Positions 5,063-12,767 of a DNA stretch of 64,000 bases are shown piece by piece. This stretch comes from an uncultured Aquimarina sp. (GTDB taxonomy: Bacteria; Bacteroidota; Bacteroidia; Flavobacteriales; Flavobacteriaceae), in the NCBI GenBank assembly GCA_947497175.1, contig CANMFM010000004.1, positions 868,001 to 932,000 on the forward strand, in the 5' to 3' direction. The notes beneath the pieces are model-generated. The model saw only the letters and a list, made by a program, of their open reading frames with translations. It was not told where the DNA came from and did not search any database. Each line of letters opens with the position of its first letter. Position 1 is the stretch's first letter. The position numbers and the translations under genes are program-made.

Positions 5063-5122
5063 AACTGATCGCCAGCCTGTCACGCTGTTAAACATGACAA
5101 AAACTGTGATGGCAGATCGGTT
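5063..5122 (+). ncRNA. Structured RNA after the tRNA array
   Basis: AACTGATCGCCA (5063-5074) pairs with TGGCAGATCGGTT (5110-5122) over 12 bp with one bulged A; TCAC/GTGA and TGTCA/TGACA pair inside. The helix is too regular for chance in AT-rich DNA. It may be the stem of a Y-RNA-like molecule with the permuted tRNA units upstream, or a processing element. The region 5123-5445 shows no further gene. Confidence 0.5.
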
Positions 5123-5445
5123 GTTATAGTACTCTTGCTATATCAATAGTCTCGAATGTACTTTGAAATATTGGTGTTGTTAGTATTCGAAATAGCTACT
5201 TTTTTGATCTCAGATTTTAGTACTATATAATCTTTTTAAGATGATATATACTTTTATCTTATTTCTTAAAACTGGTTGTAGGCAATATAACAAACTAATA
5301 TTTCCGTGTAGGAAAGATGATTTGCTGTCATCAGTTTTCAATATTTTTTGAAAAGGCCGATGGAATTCGCCAATAAAAGATGGTAAAATATTTATTAATC
5401 TTTCTTTTAATGGCTCATTTCACTGTTTTTAAGAAGTTGAAAATT

Positions 5446-5552
5446 GCGTGAGGGATAGTAGCGGCATCCTTTTTGAACTTGGTAGCCTGAGGTTCTCGAA
5501 GGTTGTCAAGTTTAAAAAGATACAGCGAATAGCCCGACCCAAAGGGACACGC
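5446..5552 (+). ncRNA. 6S-like (Flavo-1-like) small RNA
   Basis: Opens with GCGTGAGGGATAGTAGCGGC and closes with AGCCCGACCC, then AAAGGGACACGC; GCGTG pairs with CACGC. The centre forms a long hairpin, CTTTTTGAACTTG with CAAGTTTAAAAAG. I recognise the conserved ends as a small RNA common in Flavobacteriia that is thought to be a 6S-type RNA, from memory and without a covariance search. The remaining 110 nt to the slipin gene show no gene. Confidence 0.55.
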
Positions 5553-5661
5553 TTAAAATATACTTCAGGATAGAACCATACCCGTAGTTCTGGATTGAAG
5601 TAGACAAGGTCTCCGTTACAGGAATTGTCATCTAATGAATGTTTAATTTAAAATGTAAAAA

Positions 5662-6762
5662 ATGAAAAGAGTAAGAATTAATGCGGGCAAAGTAGGTTTG
5701 GTTTTCAAAAAAGGAGATTACCATCGAGTAATTACCAAAGGAATCCATTGGTTAGGATTTAATGAAAGGATAATACAATATGATCTAACCAAACCTTTTG
5801 CAGTACCAGTAGCACTGGAACTCTTACTACAAGACAACGAGTTGGAGGCCATGTTACACGTAATTGAAGTAAAAGATAACGAGATCGTATTGATGTATGA
5901 GAATAGTAATTTCAAAAATACATTGGCAGCAGGTCGTTATGTGTACTGGAAAGGGTTGTCAGACTACCAATTTACAAATGCGGATCTAAGTAAGATTTAT
6001 ATTACCGAAAAGATTGATAAATCATTGTTTAACCATTATGCATTAAGCAAGTATATCAGAGCTTTTGAAGTAGCTGCCTACGAAAAAGCAGTATTAATTG
6101 TCGATGACGTGTATACTAAAACCTTAGAAAGTGGTACCTACCGCTTTTGGAGAAATAATACTTCAATCAAAATAGCTAAGGCTGATTTACGTCAGCTGCA
6201 ATTAGAAATTGCAGGTCAGGAATTGTTGACCAAAGATAAAGCAGCTGTTCGTATCAATTTCTATACACAGTATAAAGTTATAAACATTGAAAAAGCTTTG
6301 TTAGATAATAAAGATTATGAAAAGCAACTATATATCGGCATGCAATTAGTGTTGCGTGCTTATATAGGTACGTATACTTTGGATGAACTTTTGGAACGTA
6401 AAGAAAGTATTGCACAAACAGTATTTGAAGACACAAAAGCTGAAGCGGCCAAACTTGGTGTAAAAATCTTGAACTGTGGTATTCGTGATGTGATCTTGAC
6501 CGGTGATATGAAAGAGATCATGAACCAGGTCCTGGTTGCTCAAAAAAGAGCTCAAGCGAATATCATTACACGTCGTGAAGAAACAGCCTCAACACGTAGT
6601 TTGCTAAATACGGCAAAGCTTATGGAAAATAATGAAATGCTCTACAAACTTAAAGAAATGGAGTACGTAGAGAAAATCGCCGACAAAATTGGTGAGATTA
6701 GTGTCTCTGGAGGCGGTGGTATGATCAAACAATTGAAGGACATATTCTCTGTGAATAGGTAG
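5662..6762 (+). CDS. Slipin-family SPFH/Band 7 protein
   Basis: A 366-residue protein. The N-terminal third is a beta-rich segment repeating the pattern aGrYvyWkG / sGTYRFWRN, and an SPFH domain follows (about residues 125-290, with VRINFYTQYKV and the helical KAEAAKLGVKI and RDVILTGDMKEIM). The C-terminal part is a charged helix (AQKRAQANIITRREETAS), the oligomerising coiled coil of the family, ending in GGGG. SPFH proteins form membrane-associated scaffolds; I see no clear membrane helix here. Slipins recur beside rtcB in bacterial RNA-repair loci, so the link with the RtcB/tRNA island is expected, though the mechanism is unknown. Confidence 0.88.
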   Translation: MKRVRINAGKVGLVFKKGDYHRVITKGIHWLGFNERIIQYDLTKPFAVPVALELLLQDNELEAMLHVIEVKDNEIVLMYENSNFKNTLAAGRYVYWKGLSDYQFTNADLSKIYITEKIDKSLFNHYALSKYIRAFEVAAYEKAVLIVDDVYTKTLESGTYRFWRNNTSIKIAKADLRQLQLEIAGQELLTKDKAAVRINFYTQYKVINIEKALLDNKDYEKQLYIGMQLVLRAYIGTYTLDELLERKESIAQTVFEDTKAEAAKLGVKILNCGIRDVILTGDMKEIMNQVLVAQKRAQANIITRREETASTRSLLNTAKLMENNEMLYKLKEMEYVEKIADKIGEISVSGGGGMIKQLKDIFSVNR

Positions 6763-6770
6763 GTATGAAA

Positions 6771-6804
6771 AAAATGCACTAGTTTTTTATAGCTGGTGCA
6801 TTTT
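6771..6804 (+). terminator. Probable terminator after slipin
   Basis: AAAATGCACTAG pairs with GCTGGTGCATTTT across a T-rich loop, 8 nt after the slipin stop. Confidence 0.55.
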
Positions 6805-6947
6805 AGTAAAGCATCATATATTACTCAATAAATAGCAAAATAACATTAATTCGATAGACAATTATTAAAGAGAAAAAGTGTAAACCATTCCCACAATTGC
6901 AGTCAATAAAACCGACTGAAAACAACACTCAAAAAGGGAAATGAATT

Positions 6948-7205
6948 ATGAATATTATTATCAAACATATAGAAACCATTGAACGAATTGATCAATTAAT
7001 TCGATTACAGGCAACGGGTACACCAGAAGATTTTGCTTCACGATTAGGGATATCTAAAACCAAATTGTATAGAGTGATTGGGGTGATGAAAAAGCTAAAT
7101 GCACCGATTGAATATGATGTACATTTAGAAAGTTTTGTTTATGTCGAGTCGGTTGCTTTTGCTTTTGGGTTTTATAGAGAAGCTGAAGATACATCGAAAG
7201 GATAA
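6948..7205 (+). CDS. Small HTH protein, copy 1
   Basis: An 85-residue protein with a helix-turn-helix of the HTH_11/DeoR N-terminal type: LIRLQATGTPEDFASRLGIS, then KTKLYRVIGVMKKLNAPIEY, so a winged-helix DNA-binding domain without an effector domain. A close paralogue lies at 14233-14508; the two are identical over most of the first 55 residues. The pair flanks the NAD/ADP-ribose operon. Role unknown; a local regulator is the likely reading. Confidence 0.75.
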   Translation: MNIIIKHIETIERIDQLIRLQATGTPEDFASRLGISKTKLYRVIGVMKKLNAPIEYDVHLESFVYVESVAFAFGFYREAEDTSKG

Positions 7206-7275
7206 ATATTAGGTTCAATGTGAGTGGTTTTGTAAACTTCTTATCTTTTATAGATTAATTTTTAAGTTAAATTCA

Positions 7276-7302
7276 TAATTTTGCGTATATGATACGCCAA
7301 AA
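7276..7302 (+). promoter_or_regulatory. NrtR operator overlapping nrtR promoter and start
   Basis: TAATTTTG (7276-7283) is a -7 promoter element. The near-palindrome TTTTGCGTAT / ATACGCCAAAA (7279-7302) spans it and the ATG at 7289. The half-site is shared with the prs and nampt promoters, implying autoregulation. The mRNA would be nearly leaderless. Confidence 0.65.
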
Positions 7303-7969
7303 TATTAAAGTAGCAGTAGATGCTGTTGTCTTTGGATACAAAGATAAAGCACTTAATGTATTATTGATTAAAAGAAACATTGAACCTTTTAAGGATTCTT
7401 GGGCACTTCCTGGAGGGTTGGTTTTAGAGCATGAGAATCTTGAGCAGGCCGTAGAACGTGAGTTAAAGGAAGAAACCAATGTTACTGTTGATTACATGGA
7501 ACAGTTATACTCATTTGGAGAGCCAAATAGAGATCCAAGAAATAGAGTGATTAGTATTACATATTTTGTTTTAGTAAAGCCAGAACATCATAAAATTAAA
7601 GCAGATACCGATGCAAAAGATGTGGCCTGGTTTGATATGCAAAAGCTTCCCAAATTGGCATTTGATCATGAAATCATCCTAGAACGTGCAAAAGAAAGGC
7701 TTCGTAATAAATTAACGTACGAACCTATTGGTTTTGATTTGTTAGATGATAAATTCTTGTTTTCAGATCTGGAAAAGTTATATATGACAATTCTAGAGAA
7801 GCAAATTGATAGGAGGAACTTCAGAAAAAAGATTCTGAGTTTCGATATCCTAGAAGAACTAGACGAAAAGGTTTCTGAAGGTCGCGGAAGACCTGCTAAT
7901 TTGTTTAAATTTAACAAAAAGCAATACTTCAAGCATCAAAAAGAGGGCTTTCTTTTTGATATTAAATAG
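7289..7969 (+). CDS. nrtR: NrtR-type Nudix regulator of NAD metabolism
   Basis: A 226-residue protein: Nudix domain (residues about 5-135) with the box GGLVLEHENLEQAVEREL followed by KEETNV, then a winged-helix C-terminal domain (about 155-226, with GRGRPANLFKF). This is the NrtR layout, in which the Nudix domain senses ADP-ribose or related NAD breakdown products and the C-terminal domain binds operators. It fits exactly here: the next genes make PRPP and recycle nicotinamide, and TACGCAAA/TTTGCGTA sites lie on three promoters. The regulated set is inferred from these shared sites. Confidence 0.88.
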   Translation: MIRQNIKVAVDAVVFGYKDKALNVLLIKRNIEPFKDSWALPGGLVLEHENLEQAVERELKEETNVTVDYMEQLYSFGEPNRDPRNRVISITYFVLVKPEHHKIKADTDAKDVAWFDMQKLPKLAFDHEIILERAKERLRNKLTYEPIGFDLLDDKFLFSDLEKLYMTILEKQIDRRNFRKKILSFDILEELDEKVSEGRGRPANLFKFNKKQYFKHQKEGFLFDIK

Positions 7970-8033
7970 TAGGTTTTCAAGGTACCTAATAATTTTATTT
8001 CAAAGGAGGTCACAAGAATAATTATTGTATTTT

Positions 8034-8082
8034 TTACGCAAAATATTTGGTGGAATCAATATTGAAACATAAATTTGCGTAG
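8034..8082 (+). promoter_or_regulatory. prs promoter with paired NrtR half-sites
   Basis: TTACGCAAAATATTTGG (8034-8050) and AAATTTGCGTA (8071-8081) are inverted half-sites. TTTGG serves as -33 and TAAATTTG (8070-8077) as -7. The nampt promoter has the same architecture. Confidence 0.68.
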
Positions 8083-8095
8083 AAATAACACAATA

Positions 8096-8914
8096 ATGCA
8101 ATATTTACATTTAGATCCTTCGTTTACTCCATATGATAAATCAATAGGTTTTGAAGCTTTCGTTTTTAGTGGAGGAGAACCGCATATAAAGATTTTAGAA
8201 CAGAATATTGACGAAGTAATTACAATCACGCATCGTATCAATTCTTTTAACGATTTGGGGGTGCTATTGATTGCTACAGATGCTCTACGAAGAATGAACG
8301 TAAAGATAATTAATGTATTTATACCTTATTTTCCTGCAGCCCGACAGGATAGAGTTATGGTTTCGGGAGAACCTTTGAGCGTAAAAGTGTATACTGATAT
8401 TATTAATGCTCAGAACTATAATCAGGTAACTGTTTTTGATCCACATTCTGAAGTAACTCCAGCATTATTGAATAATATTAAGATACTTCAGAATTATGAG
8501 TTTGTGCAGCAGTGTTTACAAACGATAAATGAAGAAGTAGTATTGGTTGCACCAGACGGAGGAGCGCTAAAAAAGATTTATAAAGTTTCGGAATATTTGG
8601 GAGGGCTAAAAGTAACAGAATGTTCTAAAAAAAGAGATATAAAAACGGGGCAGTTATCAGGTTTTAGAGTCTATGAAGAAGATCTGACAGGCAAACATTG
8701 TGTGGTTGTAGATGATATATGTGATGGAGGGGGAACTTTTCTCGGGCTTGCTAAAGCTTTGAAGCTAAAAAATGCAAGTAAATTAAGTCTGATCGTTAGT
8801 CATGGGATTTTTAGTAATGGAATAGAGAAATTATCAAAAATATTTGATAACGTATTTACAACAAATTCAATCAAAGATATTGAAGCAGAAAGAGTTTTAC
8901 AGATAAAATTATAG
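8096..8914 (+). CDS. prs: Ribose-phosphate pyrophosphokinase (PRPP synthetase)
   Basis: Makes PRPP from ribose 5-phosphate and ATP. The ATG at 8096 (272 residues) is chosen over an earlier TTG because the promoter lies between them. Seen: FPAARQDRV (the ARQDR motif), VFDPHSEV (metal-binding His region) and the PRPP-binding loop VVVDDICDGGGTF. At 272 residues it is shorter than the usual 310 or so, like the divergent Prs forms paired with Nampt in phages and islands. In this operon it most likely supplies PRPP to the nicotinamide phosphoribosyltransferase, a dedicated second copy rather than the housekeeping enzyme. Confidence 0.9.
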   Translation: MQYLHLDPSFTPYDKSIGFEAFVFSGGEPHIKILEQNIDEVITITHRINSFNDLGVLLIATDALRRMNVKIINVFIPYFPAARQDRVMVSGEPLSVKVYTDIINAQNYNQVTVFDPHSEVTPALLNNIKILQNYEFVQQCLQTINEEVVLVAPDGGALKKIYKVSEYLGGLKVTECSKKRDIKTGQLSGFRVYEEDLTGKHCVVVDDICDGGGTFLGLAKALKLKNASKLSLIVSHGIFSNGIEKLSKIFDNVFTTNSIKDIEAERVLQIKL

Positions 8915-8919
8915 AAGAG

Positions 8920-9855
8920 ATGTTGGATAAAATTAAAGGAGGGATTTTTGGGGTAGCAGTTGGTGATGCATTGGGAGTTCCTTATGAGTTTTTAGACCGG
9001 AATCAAATGGATAAAAAACCTGCTCGGGATATGATAGGTTATGGAACACATAATCAGCCAGAAGGGACTTGGTCCGATGATAGTTCATTAACATTTTGCC
9101 TAATGGATAGTCTATGTAACGGATATGATCTTCATGACATTGCAACTAAGTTTTCAGATTGGTTTTATGGAAATCTGTGGACTCCAAGAGGATATGTTTT
9201 TGATATTGGAATCACTACTAAGGATGCTATATATCAATTTAAGAGGGGAATGACCCCTGATTTATGTGGAGGATTAGATGAATACTCTAATGGAAATGGT
9301 TCATTAATGAGGATTTTACCATTAGTATATTATTTAAAAGATGAAACTGATATAAATAAAAGATATGATGTTATTAAGAGAGTGTCTTCTATCACCCATG
9401 GCCATTTAAGATCAGTTTTTTCATGTTTTGTTTATATAGAATATGCACTGCAACTATTAAAAGAAAAAGATAAATGCGAAGCCTATTTATATGTAAAGAA
9501 ACCTATTTTAGATTTTGCAATTCAAAATGAATTTAATCCTAAAGAAATACAGCTTTTTGCAAGAATTTTAGAAGAGGATATTTCAAAGCAAGATCGCTTT
9601 AACATAAAAGGAACGGGATATGTTTTAAGATCATTAGAAGCATCATTTTGGTGCCTTTTAAATTCGGACTCTTATTTTGAAGCTGTTCTTAAAGCTGTAA
9701 ACCTAGGAGAAGACACTGATACTACGGCTGCAATAACAGGAGGTTTAGCAGGTATATATTATGGTTATCATAATATTCCTGAAACCTGGAAGCTGCAATT
9801 AGCTCGATTTGAAGATATTGAAGAGCTAATCGAGCGATTTAATAAAAGCTTATAA
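8920..9855 (+). CDS. ADP-ribosylglycohydrolase (DraG family)
   Basis: A 311-residue all-helical hydrolase that removes ADP-ribose from proteins, nucleic acids or small molecules. Metal-binding motifs are present: GDALGVPYEF near the N-terminus, WSDDSSLTF (about residue 51) and GEDTDTTAAITGGLAG near the C-terminus. It starts 5 nt after prs and overlaps the DUF4291 start (TAATG). Here it may process ADP-ribosylated tRNA or the ADP-ribose phosphates produced by KptA; the substrate is inferred. Confidence 0.92.
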   Translation: MLDKIKGGIFGVAVGDALGVPYEFLDRNQMDKKPARDMIGYGTHNQPEGTWSDDSSLTFCLMDSLCNGYDLHDIATKFSDWFYGNLWTPRGYVFDIGITTKDAIYQFKRGMTPDLCGGLDEYSNGNGSLMRILPLVYYLKDETDINKRYDVIKRVSSITHGHLRSVFSCFVYIEYALQLLKEKDKCEAYLYVKKPILDFAIQNEFNPKEIQLFARILEEDISKQDRFNIKGTGYVLRSLEASFWCLLNSDSYFEAVLKAVNLGEDTDTTAAITGGLAGIYYGYHNIPETWKLQLARFEDIEELIERFNKSL

Positions 9856-10490
9856 TGAAACTACAATTAAAAAAATATACAGAACAAATAAAAGAATGGC
9901 CACAAAGCGGTTATCATATCATAGCACAATACGATGATGATAAAATCATAGTGTATCAATCATATCGTCCAGAAATTGGAAATTATGCAGCCAATAATCA
10001 ATATTTTGGAGGTGCCTTTAGTTTGGACCGAATGACCTGGATCAAACCCAATTTTTTATGGATGATGTATCGTAATGGTTGGGGAACAAAAGAAGGGCAA
10101 GAAGTAGTATTAGCCATACATCTTAAAAGAACAGTTTTTGAAAACTACCTGCAAGATGCGGTGTATTCCTCTTTTAAACCAGAACTATACAAATCCTACG
10201 TTTCCTGGCAGCAAGATGTACAACGATCCAATGTCAGATTACAATGGGATCCAGATCATGATCCGTATGGAGTTAAATTAGAAAGAAGAGCTATTCAAAT
10301 TGGGTTACGAAATGAATTTATAAGGTCATATTCCAAAGATGATATATTGGAAATAGAAGATATTTCCGATTTTGTGGCAACCCAATATGAGTTGGTAAAA
10401 TCTAAAAACCTTGATGAATTAGTAACTCCACATGAAAAACCACTGGTTTTTGAGAATAAAGAATTGAACAAATATTTAATGTTGAAATGA
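9855..10490 (+). CDS. DUF4291 family protein
   Basis: A 211-residue soluble protein matching the DUF4291 pattern: [20 protein letters not shown], then [20 protein letters not shown] and [19 protein letters not shown]. Function unknown; the family is often found with ADP-ribose enzymes. Start overlaps the DraG stop, and its end overlaps the macrodomain start (ATGA), so it is translationally coupled. Confidence 0.88.
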   Translation: MKLQLKKYTEQIKEWPQSGYHIIAQYDDDKIIVYQSYRPEIGNYAANNQYFGGAFSLDRMTWIKPNFLWMMYRNGWGTKEGQEVVLAIHLKRTVFENYLQDAVYSSFKPELYKSYVSWQQDVQRSNVRLQWDPDHDPYGVKLERRAIQIGLRNEFIRSYSKDDILEIEDISDFVATQYELVKSKNLDELVTPHEKPLVFENKELNKYLMLK

Positions 10491-11011
10491 AACTAAAAGT
10501 TATCCATGCCGATATTACCGAAATAGAAGTTGACGCAATTGTAAATGCTGCAAATTCATCTTTGTTAGGCGGAAGTGGAGTAGATGGTGTTATTCATCGC
10601 AAAGGAGGTAACCAAATTTTGAATGCTTGTAGATCGATTGTTGCAAAACAAGGAAAATGTAAAGTTGGATAAGCTGTAATTACAACTGCTGGCAACTTAC
10701 CATGTCAGTTTGTGATTCATACGGTTGGGCCTGTTTGGAATCAAGGAGGTGTTGAGAAGGAACAGTTACTTGCTAATTGTTATGTAAATTCTATGAGGAT
10801 TGCTATCGAAAATAAAATTAAAACTATAGCATTCCCTAATATTAGCACTGGAATATATAGATTCCCAAAGGAATTAGCTGCTAAAATTGCTATACAAACG
10901 ATTAGAAGTTTCGTGGATTCAAACAAACTACAAGAAGTACTATTTGTTTGTTTTGATGTAGAGAATTATAACATCTATCAAAAATTATTAAAAGAAAAAT
11001 CAAAACAGTAA
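10487..11011 (+). pseudogene. Macrodomain (O-acetyl-ADP-ribose deacetylase type) with in-frame TAA
   Basis: The frame from ATG 10487 encodes a complete macrodomain of about 174 residues: [30 protein letters not shown], then FVIHTVGPVW and AFPNISTGIYRFP. It is cut by TAA at 10670-10672, directly before AVITTAGNLP, where relatives usually carry E, K, Q or H (for example GEAVIT). No frameshift is needed, so this is a single nonsense codon. The product would be a 61-residue fragment unless the stop is read through. The family binds or hydrolyses ADP-ribose and its phosphates, including Appr1p made in tRNA splicing. Confidence 0.85.
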
Positions 11012-11936
11012 CTCTATATAGACCCGTTGGACTGAAAGAACTAGAATTAATTTTTAATTCAGGATGGAAAACATTTCCACCACGATTGGAGTGGCAACCT
11101 ATATTTTATCCTGTGATGAATGAAGCTTATTCAATCGAAATTGCTACAAAATGGAACTTGGATGATGAGGGGTCAGGATATTCTGGATTTGTAACAGCAT
11201 TTGATGTTGATAAAGAATTTATTTCTAAATACAAAGTAGAGAATGTAGGTGGATCAATTCATAATGAGCTATGGGTTCCGGCAGAAGAACTAGAGGAATT
11301 TAATAGCCATATTGTTGGAGAAATCAGAATAACTAAAACATATTTTGGTAAAAAGTATCAAAGTCCTCAGAATAAAGAACTACAAAGAACAATGAAAACA
11401 AATCATAAACATATAAGTAAATTTTTAGCCTTATTCTAAGACATGATCCTGGTAAAATAGAGTTACGATTGGATGAAAATGGTTGGGCAAATGTTGAGGA
11501 ACTATTGTCAAAACCCAAAAAACACCAACCAAGTTTAGATTTAGAATTGCTGAAGGAAATTGTGGTAACTAATGATAAAAAACGATTTGCTTTTAACGAA
11601 GATTGCACTAGAATAAGAGCTAATCAAGGACATTCTATAAAAATAGATTTAGAATATAGTCCCAAACAACCACCTGAGTTTTTATATCACGGTACCGTTG
11701 CAAAGTTTATGGACGCAATCAGGGAAAAAGGTTTGCTAAAAATGAGCAGGCATCATGTGCATCTTAGTGAAGAAAGAGATACAGCTGCCAAAGTAGGAGC
11801 AAGAAGAGGAAAACCTATTATTCTTACGATCAGATCGGGTGCAATGCATGCAAATGGTACCGAATTTTTTCAATCTGATAACGGAGTATGGTTAACCGAC
11901 AGTGTTGCCCCAGAATACATTGAATTGATGTCATGA
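11002..11936 (+). pseudogene. kptA: Crystallin-J1-like domain fused to KptA, no ATG and a frameshift
   Basis: From about 11011 the frame encodes a small domain seen in proteins labelled ADP-ribosylation/crystallin J1 (LYRPVGLKELELI, FPPRLEWQPIFYPV, VGGSIHNELWVPAEEL). It has no ATG; ATC at 10999 sits where one would be expected. The frame runs without a stop into KptA/Tpt1 (HISKFLALF), meets TAA at 11437, and one missing base shifts KptA to the frame 11439-11936 (RHDPGKIEL, DENGWANVEELL, HGT, HLS, GVWLTDSV). Tpt1 transfers an RNA splice-junction 2'-phosphate to NAD. Starting downstream at 11469 would lose the catalytic Arg-His of LRH. Confidence 0.82.
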
Positions 11937-12661
11937 GAATTCTAGCTATAGGAGATATTCATGGAGGTTATAGAGCATTGCTTCAAGTGTTAGATAGAGC
12001 AAAAGTAACACCGGAAGATACACTGATTTTCTTAGGTGATTATGTAGATGGATGGAGCGAATCGGAAGAAACCATTGAGAAATTAATTGAACTATCTCAA
12101 TCCAATACTTGTATTTTCATTAGAGGTAATCATGACCTTTGGTGTGGGTTATGGTTGGATAAAGGCGCAACCAACCCCGTTTGGTTAGCACATGGTGGCA
12201 AAGAAACCATGAATAGTTATATTCATTCTGGTTTTGTAACCAAAGATTCTCATAGAACATTTTTCAAAAACTTACAGAATTATTATTTGGATGAAGATAA
12301 TAAACTGTTCGTGCATGCAGGTTTCACATCTATGTACGGAGTGGGAAGAGAGGAGTATGAATCTAATTATTATTGGGATCGAACGTTGTGGGAAGCTGCT
12401 TTATTAGCTGACAAAGTGGGTATAGAAGCCTTAAGAAATAATCCTCCAAAAAGATTCGAACCATATTCTGAAATCTATATCGGTCATACACCAACTACTA
12501 ATTATAATCAATTTACTCCTATGAAAGCCTATAGTCTATGGAATATGGATACCGGCGCGGCTTTCAAAGGTAAACTTACTATTATGGATATCAATACCAA
12601 AGAATTTTGGCAAAGTGATCCTTTACCTTCTTTATATCCTTTAGAAAAGGGAAGGAATTAA
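11933..12661 (+). CDS. PPP-family metallophosphatase
   Basis: A 242-residue calcineurin-like phosphatase: GDIHG (residue 7), GDYVDG (about 35), GNHD (about 64), then HAG and GHTP. This is the bacterial PPP/ApaH-PrpE pattern. It overlaps the KptA frame by 4 nt (ATGTCATGA), so it is in the operon. A plausible role is removal of phosphate from ADP-ribose phosphates or nucleotide products of the KptA step, or ApaH-like hydrolysis; the sequence does not decide. Confidence 0.88.
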   Translation: MRILAIGDIHGGYRALLQVLDRAKVTPEDTLIFLGDYVDGWSESEETIEKLIELSQSNTCIFIRGNHDLWCGLWLDKGATNPVWLAHGGKETMNSYIHSGFVTKDSHRTFFKNLQNYYLDEDNKLFVHAGFTSMYGVGREEYESNYYWDRTLWEAALLADKVGIEALRNNPPKRFEPYSEIYIGHTPTTNYNQFTPMKAYSLWNMDTGAAFKGKLTIMDINTKEFWQSDPLPSLYPLEKGRN

Positions 12662-12698
12662 CTTCTTGATCATACCGATTTAAAATTTAACGTATAAA

Positions 12699-12746
12699 TT
12701 ACGCAAAATACTTTGAGGTTCTAAAAAATCCAATTATATTTGCGTA
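12699..12746 (+). promoter_or_regulatory. nampt promoter with paired NrtR half-sites
   Basis: TTACGCAAAATACTTTGAGG (12699-12718) and ATTTGCGTA (12738-12746) repeat the prs arrangement. CTTTG acts as -33 and TATATTTG (12735-12742) as -7. Confidence 0.7.
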
Positions 12747-12767
12747 CAAACAACACAAAATAATTAG

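Noticed and set aside
11430..11440. Programmed -1 frameshift in kptA
   Set aside because: A -1 slip would restore the frame, but TTATTCTAA is not a heptameric slippery site and no downstream pseudoknot is visible; a deletion is simpler.
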